Source: Solanum dulcamara (lineage: Eukaryota > Streptophyta > Magnoliopsida > Solanales > Solanaceae). Taken from it: a stretch of DNA of 64,000 nucleotides. The stretch's first letter is position 1. The number at the start of each line of letters is the position of its first letter. The stretch spans positions 5,698,001 to 5,762,000 of the forward strand of contig NC_077243.1 of NCBI RefSeq assembly GCF_947179165.1, in the 5' to 3' direction. The position numbers were made by a program, and so were the translations under genes. Under the pieces are notes generated by a model. It saw only the letters and a list, made by a program, of their open reading frames with translations. It did not search any database and was not told the origin of the DNA. Below, in pieces: positions 1 through 12,964 of the stretch.

Positions 1-8
1 TTATAACA
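1..8 (+). repeat. last bases of the copia 5' LTR
   Basis: TTATAACA is identical to the last 8 bases of the 3' LTR (5277-5284). The bases that follow, starting CGTCATCAGC, sit where a primer-binding site is expected. I could not match them to a particular tRNA 3' end. Confidence 0.7.
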
Positions 9-134
9 CGTCATCAGCGCGAAGCTCTAATTTTCTTCAGAAAAATTAACTTCTATATCAGGTATATCTACTGAAGAAATTTTATTTTAGTTGTCCTTGT
101 TATTTCTAAATTAATTTCTATATCAGTTGTCATC

Positions 135-1182
135 ATGTCAAATTTATCAAAACTTGAGTTTGTGGCACTTGACATTTTCGAAAAAAATTATTTATCATGG
201 ATCTTTGATGCTGAAATTTACCTTGACACTAAAGGTCTTGGTGATACTATTAAACAAGAAAATAAAGCATCAAGCCAAGATAAAGCAAAGGTCATGATTT
301 TTCTCCGTCATCATATTCATGAAAGATTAAAAACTGAATATTTAACTGTGAAAGACCCCCTTGAATTATGGACTAATTTGAAGGATCGATATCACCACCT
401 TAAACTTACGGTGTTACCAAAAGCCCGATATGACTGGATACACCTTCGATTTCAAAATTTTAAAACTGTGACAGAGTATAATTTTGTTATCCACAAGGTA
501 AGTTTCATATTAAAATTATGTGTAGATACTATCACTGATGATGACTTACTTGAGAAAATTATTTCCACTTTTCACGCTTCAAATGTGTTGCTACAACAAC
601 AATATCGTGAAAAGGGGTTTAAGAAGTATTCTGAATTAATTACATGCCTACTTGTGGCTGAGCAAAATAATACTTTGCTGATAAAAAATTATGAAGCCCG
701 TCCTACTGGGTCTGCTCCATTCTCTGAAGCGAATGTTGTAACAGCAAATAATCAGTCTGAATCAAGACGAAATAATTATCCCGGCTGCGACTGTGGTCGT
801 GGGTCATGGACGTGGGCGAGGCCATAGAAGAGGATGAAACAATTATCGTCATCATGATGGAAATAAACATGAGAACAATAAAGTTCCTCAAAATAATTCT
901 TCTAGAGGTAAATCCAATATTTACCACTGGTGTGGTATGAAGGGTCATTGGGCACGTGAATGTCGTACGCCCGATCATTTTGTGAAAATTTATCAATCTT
1001 CTCTCAAAAGAAGAGATAATAATGTAGAGGCACACTTGAATTTTTGGAATGATGATAATGAAGCAACTCCATCAAATAAATATGAAGATATTGAGGCGAA
1101 CCTTCCTTATAAAGATGATGCTTTCGAAGATCTACCAAATATTACTTATTGGGAAGCTGAAGATTTTATGAATGTTGATTGA
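135..1182 (+). pseudogene. copia gag (broken)
   Basis: The first 230 codons (135-827) are a gag polypeptide of the copia/UBN2 type, with the typical 'W..L..RY' region and a Leu-rich helical middle. The frame is lost in an Arg/Gly-rich stretch near 780-840 and resumes downstream. A CCHC zinc knuckle follows at about 922-966, but its first Cys position is Tyr (YHWCGMKGHWAREC), so the metal site is damaged. Gag packages the element RNA; this copy is inactive. Confidence 0.8.
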
Positions 1183-1388
1183 AGATTTTAATCATCTAGC
1201 TAGAGATAAAAATAGTTATTATTTTTTTATTATGTTTGATATTATGTTGTCCTTCGTAAAATATTTCTTAAGGCAGTACAGTTTCTTAAAGTTTCTTATG
1301 ATATTAGTTTTTCATGTTCTTAGAATGTATCTTTTATTTATGAAGAATATGGAAATTCCAGTCATCAATTGGATACAAAAATAATTAT

Positions 1389-2655
1389 GATGATATATGT
1401 CTTATTGATAGTGTCACGACACACACTATTTTAAGAGATAAAAAATGTTTCTCTTATTTGATTATGAAAGAAGCTAATGTTAAAACAATATCTGATAGTA
1501 CAAGATAAATTGAAAGATCCAGAAAAGCTAAAGTTGTACTTGTCGGAGGAATAAATTTAAGAATTAATGAAGCATTATATTGTAGTAAATCTCAAAGAAA
1601 CTTATTAAGTTTCAAAGACATTCGTCAAAATGGTTATCATATTAAGACTACAAATGATGAAAAAATGAATATTTTTACATTACTACAATGACGTCGGGCA
1701 AAAAGTTTATACTTGAAAAGTTATCCGCTCTTTCATCTGGCTTATATTTCACAAATATTAGCATGGTTGAAACACATGTCATAGTTTGGTTTACTAACTC
1801 AAATAATTTTATTTGGCATGATCGATTGGGCCATACCGATTCTAATATGATGTGCAAAATAATTGAGAGATCATATGGGCACTCTTTGAAGAACCAAAAG
1901 ATTCTTCAATTTAAAGAATTCTCTTGTGCTGCATGTCCTCAAGGCAAATTGATTACTAGACCATCAGTAATCAAAGTGGAAAATGAATCTCCAGCATTTC
2001 TGGAACGTATACATGGTGATATATGTGGGCTCATTTACTCATCATGTGGACCATTTAAATATTATTTGGTTTTAATAGATGCATCTATAAGATGGTCACA
2101 TGTGTGCTTATTATCAACTCGTAATATGGCATTTGCGAGATTACTTGCTCAAATAATCAAGTGAAGAGCACAATTTCCAAATTATGCAATAAAGACAATT
2201 CGTCTTGATACTGCTGGCGAGTTCATATCTCAAGCATTTAATGATTATTATTTGTCCAATGGGATAACAGTTGAGCATCTGATTGCTCATGTTCATACTC
2301 AAAATGGTTTAGCAGAATCATTGATTAAACGTCTTCAATTAATTGCTAGACCAATGCTTATAGAACAAAACTTCTCATTTCATTATGGGGTCATGCTATT
2401 TTGCATGCGACAAGTCTTGTGCGGATCAGACCCACAAGTTATCATAAAGTCTCCTCATTACAATTGACTTTTGGTCAAAAGCCGAACATTTTCCATCTTA
2501 GAATATTTGGATGTGCAGTATATGTTCCAATTGCTCCACCACAACGCACAAAAATGGGACCCCAAAGAAGATTGGAGATATATGTTGGGTATGAATCTCC
2601 TTCTATCATAAAATATTTGGAACCTATGACTGAAGATTTATTGATTGCCTTTTGA
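1389..2655 (+). pseudogene. copia protease and integrase region (broken)
   Basis: A protease-like motif at 1401-1430 reads LIDSVTTHTIL; the Gly normally following the active-site Asp-Ser is Val. The GAG-pre-integrase segment (from 1688) has the WHDRLGH motif and a CxxC, followed by the integrase core: HGDICG, RLDTAGEF and HTQNGLAES supply the two Asp and one Glu of the DDE site. A TGA at 2162-2164 interrupts the core in frame, and the reading frame shifts near 2400-2460 before the C-terminal part (FGCAVYVPI, IYVGYES). Confidence 0.85.
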
Positions 2656-3192
2656 TGAATCAATATGTCCAGCATTAGAGGGAGAAAATAAACAGCTAAA
2701 AAAGAAAATAGATTGGAATGCATTATCACTATCTCATTTAGATCCTTGTACAAATAAATGTGAACTGAAAGTTCAAAAGATAATTCATTTGCAAAATATT
2801 GCAAAACAACTGTCAGATGCATTCACTGACCTATCAAAAGTTACTAAATCTCATATTTCAGCTATTAATGCTCCAATTCGAGTTGATTCCCAGTAGGAAA
2901 ATTAATTAATGCAAATGAGTCTAAACCACATTTAAAACATGGTATACCGATCGATTTCAAAGATAAAAATCCTCAAAAAAGAAAAGGAGCAAACAATCAA
3001 GATGGTCATAATATAAAAGAACCTGCTCAAGAAGAGCAAGAAGACATAACAATTGATAAGACCTTGGAAGAGGTTAAGGCGTCTGAAAATGATAAAGAAA
3101 TTTCAATAAATTATGTCTCATCAGGAAAAATATGAAATCGAAATAATGTAATTGTCGATAATAGTTTTGCTTATAATGTTGCTATTGAAATA

Positions 3193-4795
3193 ATGCAACA
3201 AAATGGAGATCTTGAACCAAAATCTCTCGATGAATATAGACAGAGGAATGATTGGTCAAAATGGAAAGATGGAATTCAAGTTGAATTAGCTTCACTTGAA
3301 AAACTCGAAGTTTTCGGACCGATAGTCCGAACACCCGAAGGTATAAAAATCAGTGGGGTACAAATAGGTCTTTGTGCGAAAAAGAAATGAGAAAAATAAA
3401 GTTGTAAGATATAAAGCACGACTTGTAGCACAAGAATTTTTGCGAAGACCCGGCATTGATTATATGGAAACATATTCTCCTGTGGTGGATGCAGTCACTT
3501 TCAGGTATCTTATAAATCTGACAGTTCATGAAAAACTCGGCATGCATCTGATGGATGTCGTTATAGTCTATTTATATGGTTCTCTGGATAACGTTTTTTT
3601 ATGAAAATTCCTGAAGAATTTAAAATGCCTGAAATATATAAAGATTCCTTGGGAACTTGTTTAATAAAACTTCAAAAAAAAATTATATGGGATGAAACAA
3701 TCAGGGCGAATGTGGTACAATCGTCTAATGAATATTTGCTAAAAATGATCCAATTTGCCCTTGTGTCTTTATGAAAAAGTCTAGATCTGAATTTGTCATA
3801 ATAGCTGTATATGTTGATGATTTAAATATCATCGGAATTCCTGAAGAACTTCAAAGGTTGTAAAATGTCTAAAAAAAGGAATTCAAAATGAAAGACCTCA
3901 GAAAGATAAAATTTTGTCTTGGTCTACAAATTGAACATTTTGCAAATGAGATATTTATCCATCAATCAACATATACAGAAAATATTTTAAGGAGATTTTA
4001 CATGGATAAAGCACACCCACTGAGTACCTCAATGGTTGTGAGATCTCTTGATATTAATAAAGGTCCATTTCGACCTCATGAAAATGATAAAGAGCTTGTT
4101 GGTGCTGAAATACCATATCTTTGTACAATTGGTGCATTAATGTATCTTGCCAACAATTCTAGACGAGATATAACTTTATCAGTAAACTTGTTAGCAAGAT
4201 TTAGTTCTTCCCCAATGCGAAGACACTGAATAGAATTAAACATATATTCAGATACCTCCGAGGGACCATAGATATGGGATTGTTTACTCAAATGAATCCA
4301 CGTCAGAATTGATTGGTTATGCAGATGCAGGATATTTGTCTGATCCCCATAAAATCGATCGCAGACGGGCTACTTATTTACATGTGGAGGTATAACTATA
4401 TCATGACGTTCAACAAAGCAAACTATAGTTGCCACTTCTTCAAATCATGCAGAAATAATAGTCATTTATGAAGCAAGTCGAGAATGTGTTTGGTTAAGAT
4501 TAATAACTCAACACATTCAAGAAATATGTGGCCTTTCTTTGATAAGAGACACTCCAACAATATTGTATGAAGACAATGCTGCATATATAACTCAATTAAA
4601 GGGAGGATACATCAAAGGAGACAGAACAAAACATATTTCACCAAAATTCTTCTTTACCGATGACGTTCAAAAGAAAGGTTAAATAGATGTTCAACAAGTT
4701 TGTTCAAGTGATAATTTAGCAGATATGTTCACCAAGGCCTTGCCAACTTCAACCTTTGAGAAATTGAGATACAATATTGGAATGCATCATTTTTG
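3193..4795 (+). pseudogene. copia reverse transcriptase and RNase H (broken)
   Basis: The reverse transcriptase starts near 3193 and changes frame near 3370. It continues with KARLVAQEF, then METYSPVVD. The catalytic YVDD motif is at about 3808-3822 (AVYVDDLNIIG). The connection domain is open at 3888-4229 (LGLQIEHFANEIFIHQ). RNase H follows with YADAGYLSDPHK (about 4318) and ends with ADMFTKALPTSTFEKLR near 4750. At least four frameshifts or stops are visible (about 3370, 3602, 3860 and 4229), so it is a decayed copy. Confidence 0.85.
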
Positions 4796-5081
4796 AGATA
4801 ATAAATAATGTCTTCATCAGGAGGAGTATAATACGCGCTGCACTCTTTTTTCCTTAGTCTAGGTTTTGTCCTACCGGATTTTCCTAATAAGATTTTTTAA
4901 TGAGACAACACTCAAGGCGTATTATCAGATGTGTGTACTCTTGTTCCTTCATTAGGATTTTTTCTACTGAATTTTTCCTAGTAAGGCTTTAACGAGGCAC
5001 AACATATATGGGCGTTCAGGATAGCTGTATATATTTATTCTTTCATTAGAATTTGTTTTTTTATGGACATTCAAGAGAGAG

Positions 5082-5284
5082 TGTTAGGAATTAATGGATG
5101 TCATTTTCTCCCATTTACTTTTCCCTTGCCCCCTTTTTCTTTTGTCAATTGTGGCAACTAATCTTTGCCTATAAATTATTAGATTTGATAATAAAAATGT
5201 ACACAATTCTCTCAAACTCTCTCCGCTTTATTTTTTCCTTTAATCTTTTGTTTACTTTTATTATAATTTTATTATTTTATAACA
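5082..5284 (+). repeat. copia 3' LTR, 203 bp
   Basis: It begins TGTTAGGAATTAATGG right after a purine-rich tract (AAGAGAGAG, 5073-5081) that would be the polypurine tract, and ends TTATAACA. A TATA-like CCTATAAATTA lies at about 5168. The LTR of the second copia element has the same layout and the same ending. Confidence 0.8.
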
Positions 5285-6184
5285 GTCTTTAACGCATTAG
5301 CAATAATAAATGGGAAAACTAAACCCATGCCCCATAAAAACAAAATAATTATAAACAAATACCCCTTTACAATTCATACTCCCTAAAGCATGAGACTCGC
5401 GACCTTGATACCAATATACTGATATGGTATCATTGAGGTTTGCTTCATTCATTAATGATATCACCACAGTATATCTATGTACGGTCATGGTATTATTGAT
5501 GTCTGCTTCAATCCTTCAGTGACATCTCCATGATACCATCATATACTAACATGATATCATTAAAGATTGTTTCATATAATCAGTAACATTCCTCGAATCA
5601 TGTATGATACTATCGCGGTATGTGAATATCAATGATGCCATCACATAATATCACATATAATAGCATAACATCATTCACCAATGAGTAGTCCTTTAAGTAT
5701 ATATCATATACGGACATGATACCATCACAAATATTGAATAATACCATCATAGTATATATATACTGTGATGATATCATAAAAAATTTTCTAAGTCATTCGA
5801 TATTACATGACTGATACTATCACATTATATTTGTATATTATCATGATATTGAGACACTTTTAAAATCCTCAATGATACCATAACAATATATTGGATATGT
5901 AATGGTATCATTAAGGAATCAAACATTTAGGGAAAATTGCACAAATAGTGAATGATACCATCATAGTATATATATACTGTGATAGTACTAAATAATACTA
6001 TCATAGTATATATATATTGTGATGGTATCATAAAAGGGCCCAGACTAAAGGAGTACAAAGGGTAATTAGTTTGGGCCGAATGGATACAGAAAGAAATTAG
6101 GAAAAATTACCAAATTACATACCTTATATTCATATATATTTCAACTATTCCCTATCATTTGTAAAAAATTTAAAAATCCCTCTT
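5285..6184. repeat. AT-rich tract of recurring short palindromes
   Basis: No gene is seen. Variants of ATGATACCATCA and TGATGGTATCAT recur on both strands through the whole tract. Three near-perfect palindromes of about 40 bp, centred on AGTATATATATACT, lie at about 5738-5777, 5950-5988 and 5992-6030. Confidence 0.6.
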
Positions 6185-6456
6185 CTGATATATAGGAATG
6201 ATGCCGATACATCGCGATTTGATATATAAGTCATTTTCATGATATATCGCTAGTTGATACAACCCAAACACAAAATGTATCAGTAAAACATAAGTTTTAC
6301 TGTTATTTTTGTTGTGTTCATGATATATTAGGTGTTATAAGTTGATTCATAAGTTTTATTGATATTACAATATTTGGTTTGTATTAACTAGCGATGTATC
6401 ATGAAAATGACTTATGTATCAAATCGTGATGTATCAGCGTCATTCGTATATATCAG
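6185..6456. mobile_element. foldback (MITE-like) element with 76-bp inverted arms
   Basis: The left arm 6185-6260 and the right arm 6381-6456 are reverse complements with about ten mismatches. Weaker pairing continues about 30 bp inward. The loop is about 120 bp at most. There is no coding capacity. I could not define a clear target-site duplication, so the transposon superfamily is not assigned. Confidence 0.7.
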
Positions 6457-9445
6457 AAATCTGGAAAAAAAAGAAGAGAAAATTCGAGTAATTACCAAAA
6501 AAGTCGGGATAAATTGTAATTGGGCTTTTTCATTATGAGATTTAAATAAATATTTAGGGTTGGGATATGGGCTGGTAAATAGTTTGTTTAAAGAGTCCAT
6601 TGGATAAATACATGGAGAACAATAATCCACGACATCCATAATCAATCTATTAATTCATCACTCAAGTACTAAAGTTATTTCAGCCTTTGCAACTAAATAA
6701 GGAATTAAAGAACACTCAAAATTATCCCGGAATTAACCTTTTTTTATCCATCATACTAAATGACCCCTAATTCTATAGCTCTAATCCCACCCTAACATCA
6801 TTGTACATCAAATAAAGTTGCATGAGACTTAATTCTAACTGGTTAGGGGAATTAAGTAATTTTTGGATTATTTATCTCACTATTTATGCCTTAGTGATGG
6901 AATAAGTTATTTCATATATAGGTAAAATAACTTATCTCGAAATAATTAATCACGAGATAACTTGCTCCCAACTAACCGACCCTTATCCTAAGAGGTCATT
7001 TTAGTGTCTTGTTTAATTGCCAAGTTTAAAATAATTTATTTCATCATTTATGTCATACTGATGGGATAATTACCCCGTATAGGTGATAGAATAAGTTATA
7101 TTAACATAGCTAATCTCATGACTTGTTTCCAATCAAAAGGCTAGTCCTCCGGAACAAAACTAAAGCGTTCCCGCCATTCAATTTTTTTCCCAACCTGTGA
7201 GTGGAGACAAAGCTTTCTATATAAAGTAGTAGTTCCGAAAGGTCTATCGTCTATTCATCTTCATATCGCATTACTCTCAAATCGTTCTCTCCTTAGTCAT
7301 CTCATGAATATGTTTGTTTGCAACTGCGTCAATTCCATTGCTAGGGTTCAAGATACAAACACTCACTTCAATTCTTGAAATTTCTTGAAATTTAAAGAAA
7401 GAGAAGGTAACACTCATGAGGATTTCCAGTTATTTCTGTTACTCATGTGATTATTTATTTCTATTTGTAACTGTTTCTATATTGTGCAGGGAAAAACTTG
7501 ACTATGGAAACTTGTAATATTCATCTCCATAGCACTTTCGCTCTAAATCATTCTCACTTCTTCTTCATCTCATAAATATGTACTGCGTCAATTCATTGTC
7601 AGGGTTCCACGCCACCATCCCCAGAGTAGCAGCTTCAACATCTTGGAAGTACCATTATGGCAGCGACTAACAGAGTGCCACACCATCATGGTCACAAATA
7701 CTCTCATTTGATTTTTGGAAACTTGTAATACATCTCACAAATATTCATTATATTTCTTGAAATTTAAAGAACGAGAAGATAACTCTAGTTTGGTTCTGTT
7801 ACTTTTGTAGATGTAGTCCGGCGATCATGTGATTATTTAGTTGTGATCTGTTACTTTTGATGGAATTATTTCTATTAGTAGCAGCATTAACTGTTTCTAA
7901 ATTGTGCAGCAACAAAGATCATGGTCACAAAATTATTATTCTGCAAGCATAGAGTAAGTTTGTTATGCGACCTTTGTACATTAATAGGCTATGGTCTTAT
8001 CTGCATATGGTAGTTATGAAGCCTGGAATTGTTCTTTTATGATGAAGAGAATCAGTCGACAGTTGAAATAAAGATGTTCATGTGATTTATGAGGTCGGGG
8101 TAGAAATACTCTCAGTTGAGGATGTGTATTCTAAAAAACTTAAGTTTTTATCTTTCTAAATTGATCGTTCAGTTGACATTGGAAACTTGCAATGGCTTCA
8201 GATACGGTCAAGAGAATCAGTGGACCGTTGAAATAATAGTATCACTTGTGATTTGTGAGGTAGGTTAGGTTAGTACTCTCAGTTGGAGAAGAATCATTTT
8301 GGGTAAAGTATGTTATGCAGTTTTCCTATTTTAGGAAAAAAAATATTGATATCTCCTGAAATATTTTAGGGGACAGCTTAAATTGGACCCTCGCATAGCA
8401 CTTTCGGCATATGGTACATGGGTGCTACTATGTATGTGGTGAATGGTTCTCTTAGTTTGTCAAAGGTCAAGGATCCTCTTAGTTTTTTTATTTTGTTTAT
8501 TTTATTTTATGAAGTAAGTAGATTCATTGTTGGCATCAAGAAGATGCTACCTGTACAAAAGAGATGCTGTCAGATTCATTACAATTGTCTATGCTACAAA
8601 AAGGCTATACCAAAACCATTTAGAATGTTAGCCCAAGTCCCAAGGAGGCAAAAAACTAGTTTATGTGCAACTTCCTCTTAGGCTTGTATATGTTCTTTGG
8701 TATCCTTCAATAACTGAACCCGTTGTCTTGGATTTGATCAGTAGATATCTCAAACAGTTCTCATTATCTATTCATCTTCCTATCAGTTACACTACAAATC
8801 ATTCTTCCCCCTTATGAATATGTACTGTGTCAATGCATTGCTAGGGTTTAAGATACCAAGACTCGCTTCAATATGGCGGTGCCTAACAGAGTCGAATAAT
8901 TCCATGTTGCCATCATTTTTCTTGAAATTTAAAGAACGAGAAGATAAATCATGAGGATTTCCTGTTGATACATACAACTTCTTGTGGGAGGTATTTGTTA
9001 TGTTACTTTTGTAGATCATGTGATTATTAGTTACTTTGATGGGATTATTTCTATTAGTAGTTGCATTAATTGTTTCTAAATGGCAGGGACAAAGATCATG
9101 GTTACAAATACTCTCAGTTGTGCAGGGACAAATATTTCTATTATGCGACTGGTTCTCGTGTATTATCACATTTGTCAAAGGTCAAGCTTCCTCTTAGGTT
9201 TGTATATGTGCTTTAGTGGTCTTTAACTATTATCCTTCAATAGCCTAACCTGTTGTCTTGGATTTGATCACTAGATATCTCAAAAACTGCTGCCTGGCCC
9301 TTCTAATATTGAAGATGTTGTGGGGAAACATTTCTTTATCTGGTTCTTGTTTGATGGTAATGCCTAGCTCCCTCAGGCATATATTTTCCTTAAGATTATG
9401 TTCTTCAGTCTGCATGTTAAATCATTTGATGTTTCTGCGCTTAGG
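6457..9445. other. spacer with degenerate repeated modules
   Basis: No intact gene is recognised. Segments at about 7225-7430, 7500-7770 and 8750-8970 are diverged copies of one module; each contains variants of CATTGCTAGGGTT and of TTGAAATTTAAAGAACGAG. The module recurs at 22730-22830 and 32740-32890, upstream of the other PDS5-like copies. A short open stretch with plausible coding character (8676-8755, LRLVYVLWYPSI) has a diverged counterpart near 9193-9275. I do not recognise the protein. Confidence 0.45.
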
Positions 9446-9806
9446 GTGTGTTTGGTACATGGGAAAATGTTTTCCTAGAAAAGATTTTATTGGAAAATAA
9501 GTGGGTTTCTAGTAAGCAAAATAATATTATTCCAAGAGCATTTATATGTAATCTAGCAAAACACTATGTGGTGGGATGAGGTGTAGGGAGTTAGGGGTTC
9601 AGGGGTTGAATGATTAATGAGATGGAGATTGGGGATGTTTGGTTGGTGGGAAGGACACAAACAACTTGAAATGTCATTTATGGAACTTGTTTTCTATACT
9701 TTCATTAGAGAAGTCTAGACAAAAAAATATCCAAAATATTTTAACCAGCCACACATGAGAAAATAAGACAACATTTGAAAAATGTTTTCCTCCACATGAA
9801 ACACAC
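9446..9806. mobile_element. MITE, GTGTGTTTGG family, copy 1
   Basis: The ends GTGTGTTTGGTACATGG and (reverse complement) GTGTGTTTCATGTGG form imperfect terminal inverted repeats, with GAAAATGTTTTCC just inside. A second copy with cleaner ends lies at 57354-57740. Non-autonomous and non-coding. Confidence 0.55.
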
Positions 9807-10725
9807 TCTCAGTGAAGTTCGAAGCTTTTGAGTAAAGGTGCAGTGTCTGAGTGCTTTGAATATCTGCCCTGTTACTTGTTACCACTATGTTCTGTAAGAG
9901 CTTTACCACTGAAATTACCATTATAGGATTTGCCAGTGAATGGCTCCGTCATAGATATTTAACCTTAGAAATGCTAAGAAAGATAGATAAATTGGCCTTG
10001 GTTTAAATGTAAATTGAAATGATAAATAACCAATCTATGACTTCTGTACAGATATTGCATGATACCATGTCCGTACACAAATGTTGAGCTAATATCATTT
10101 ATGTAAAGGAGGCTTGCTCGTGCTTTCCATTGATTTTCTATGTCTAACTTCAAGAAAGGAATCCTTACTTTTCTGCTATGCATTTAAAGAAGAAGTGATC
10201 TAGAGTGTGGTATTTTATGTGATTTTCTGCAGTGGCCTTCTCCAAGCATTTTGATTGATCTTATATCCATACAAGTTTGTCTTTTGTACAGAAGGTTAAA
10301 GCTTTTCTCAGCTTAAGGTTTCCTTGATTGTCTTTGTAGGGTAAGGATTTATTATTCTGAGAACCGTAGGAATTGTGATAATACAGCTGAAGGGTTGATT
10401 CTGTTACACCAATGATGAGAAAACATCCTGCTATAAAGAAATGAAATTTATCTATTTAGAACGGAATTGCACCAGGGAGGCAACACAGGACCAAATCTGT
10501 GGAGAAAATTATGCTTATCAACCTTGAATAGCTGAGGGATGTAAAACCAAAAGTTAACTAGATTTCTTCTCTTTTACTTTACTGAGTTCAGTATACTCTA
10601 GATTTGAAAACGCTCATTTGATGCCTATTAGGTCTAACCTATTTGCTTAGATCGCTGCCTTCGTATTTCAGTATAGGATCTTATATGTTTGGAGTAATCA
10701 TTTCTACTAATTTACTAATCTTCAG
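9807..10725. repeat. direct-repeat unit A, non-coding part
   Basis: This tract precedes the PEARLI4-like remnant A and is repeated with modest divergence at about 10950-11767 (unit B) and 32985-33733 (unit C). All three share landmarks such as TTGAAATGATAAAT, TCATTTATGTAAAGG and CTTTCCATTGATTTTCTATG. Units A and B are therefore a tandem duplication of about 1 kb; unit C belongs to the block carrying gene 2. Confidence 0.65.
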
Positions 10726-10948
10726 GTCTGATGATATGACCTAGGGACTCTCTAAGCCAGATACGGAATGTTATGTCCATACTCAGTAGCTACAAGATTA
10801 AAGCCGGCACAGCACCTGTGTCTGATGCTCTCTTTACAAAGTACAGAGATTTTACAACCAACTGTATGTCTGTTCTAGTGCAAATCCACGAGAGTTTAAT
10901 TCCTTGCTCAGGGTCATATGCAATACTGTTGAGTTTCTACAACTGAAA
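10726..10948 (+). pseudogene. PEARLI4-like exon remnant, copy A
   Basis: It follows a good acceptor (TCTTCAG). It encodes SSYKIKAGTAPVSDALFTKY, which lines up with the last exon of gene 1 ([19 protein letters not shown]). An in-frame stop near the start (ATGACCTAG) and loss of the frame after about 70 codons mark it as decayed. The homology was judged by eye and is moderate. Confidence 0.5.
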
Positions 10949-11767
10949 TAGCATATGCATGCCAGTGAATATCTCCCCCTTTGACATTTATCCTTATGGG
11001 GATGCTCATGTAGATAGATGAATCAGCCTTGATTTAAATGTTAATTGAAATGATAAATTAACCAATCTATAACTTTTATTAAAATATTGATTGATCCATG
11101 ACCATATACGTCGAGCTAATATCATTTATGTAAAGGTGACTTACTCGTGCTTTCCATTGATTTTCTATATCCGACTTCAGGAAAGGAATCCCTTCTTTTC
11201 TGCTCTGCATTTAAAGAAGAAGTGATCTAAAGTGTGGTACTCTATGTGATTTTATGCAGTGGGCTTCTCCAAGCATTTTGATTGATCTTATCCATACAAG
11301 TTTGTCTTTTGTACAGAAGGTTAAAGCTTTTCCCAGCTTAATGTTTCCTTGATTGTCTTTGTAGGGGTGAGGATTTATTATGCTGAGAACTGTAGGATTG
11401 TGATTAATATAGCAGAAGAGTTGATTTAGTTTCACCAATGAGTCAATGACGAGAAAATCTTACTATTGTGTTAAATGGAAGAAGCTATAAAGAAATGTTA
11501 TCTATCTATTTATAACGGAATTGCACCAAGGAGGCAACCTGTACCAAATCTGTGGAGATAATGCCTATTAACGTATAGCTGAGTGGTGTAATTAAAAGTT
11601 AACTTTCTTTCTCTCTTACCTTACTGAGTTTAGTATAGCTGGATTTGATATAAACACTCATTTGCCACCTATTAGGTGTTACTATTTGCTTAGCTCGCTG
11701 CCTTCACATTTCAGTTAGGATCTTTTATGTTTGGATTAATCATTTCTAATAATTTGCTGATCTTCAG

Positions 11768-12130
11768 GGCCAATTATATGTCCTTGGGACTCTCTGAACC
11801 AGATATGGAGATGCTATGTCTATGCTACACCAAGTAGCTACAAGATTAGGGCCGGCATTGCACCTGTGTCTGATAGCATCTTTACAAGGTATAGTGATTT
11901 TACAGCCAACTGTATGTCTATTCAAGTGCAAATCCACGAGAGCTTAATTCCTTCCTCAAGGTAATATGCAATACTGTTGAGTTTCTACAACAGTATGCCC
12001 TTAAAGCCAATGTATACCACGATCTAGGATTCAGAGTCTGCCGTTCTTGAGATATCAAGGAAGCATAGGATGATAACAACACAGTCATTGAGTGGGCAGT
12101 CGCTAAGGAGATGAAAACATTGTTTACAAG
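11768..12130 (+). pseudogene. PEARLI4-like exon remnant, copy B
   Basis: This is the tandem copy of remnant A after TCTTCAG. In this copy the second half is best seen in a different frame (FLKVICNTVEFLQQYALKAN), comparable with [12 protein letters not shown] in gene 1. Frameshifts and stops (for example TGAGATATC at 12048) prevent translation. Confidence 0.5.
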
Positions 12131-12960
12131 AAAGGCAACTTGTGTGTACTGCAAGTGAGTAATATATTTGCAATCCTTATCAGTAAGTTTATTATATCTG
12201 CATCTCTTAATTTTATAATTTATACATGATCCAAACTCAAAGCAGTGATTTTGGTTACCAGCCAAACTAGATTTGTCTCTGAACAGGACCCAAGACTTTG
12301 TTCCTTATCCTTTTTAGACCTTTCAATACGTGGGAACCCCTAGGTTCTTGGTGGCAAGAGATTTGATTTATTCAGCTTTTCCTTTCCTGTTATGTTTTTA
12401 GATAAAGAAATCTTTATTTCACATACTCGGATATATTTCAATAGGCTTGTAACAGTTCTAATGTCTAACACTGCATTCCACTACATAATCTATTGCAAGA
12501 CCCGCTGCAAATGTATTTATATATCCTAAAGTTGATATAGTTGCTAGCATAAACATTAGTCATCCCAGTTTCAAGATAAAAACGAATAAAGTCCAAGACT
12601 GAGCTTCTTATTTTATTATCATCTTTATGTTTCTTTTGATCTTTGGATGTTGGTGGTATTCGTTCATAGCAGAAGCACACAAAAAGGGGAGAGAAGAAGT
12701 AAATCTGTACAGATTACTGTAATCTAAGCAAGGCATTTATTAGTATACCCTTTTTGGCAAATTCCTTTAATTGATACTCAATTTTAAGAGGGCAAACCTG
12801 AAAATTCACGCAGTTAAGCCAACCTCAGTCCTACTCACACACATTAAAATTGTTCCTTGACAGCACAAAATGTTAATTTGTTTTTGAACCGCTGGTGATT
12901 TTAGTGGATTTTGAAAGACTCATTGACAGATGTGCGCTGCCGGTGCTGCATGTGCTCCAT
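12131..12960. other. 5' flank of gene 1
   Basis: No gene is seen. The tract is collinear with 34130-35210 (upstream of gene 2) and, more loosely, with 22860-24025, so it is part of the duplicated block that carries the PDS5-like promoters. Shared landmarks include AAAACGAATAAAGTC and GTATTCGTTCATAG. Confidence 0.6.
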
Positions 12961-12964
12961 TTTT

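Larger units (their letters stand above)
1..5284 (+). mobile_element. Ty1-copia LTR retrotransposon, nearly whole, decayed
   Basis: The domain order gag, protease, integrase, reverse transcriptase, RNase H is that of Ty1-copia elements. The window begins with TTATAACA, the same eight bases that end the 3' LTR at 5284, so the 5' LTR end is at position 8 and the internal region is 9-5081. Stops and frameshifts break every domain, so the copy cannot make its own proteins. Between the RNase H end (about 4795) and the 3' LTR lie two diverged copies of a roughly 90-bp unit (about 4840-5010), also present in the second copia element of this window. The target-site duplication cannot be checked because the left flank lies outside the window. 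Confidence 0.9.

Noticed and set aside
5098..5292. 64-codon hydrophobic frame
   Set aside because: It lies entirely within the copia 3' LTR; its hydrophobicity reflects T-rich sequence.
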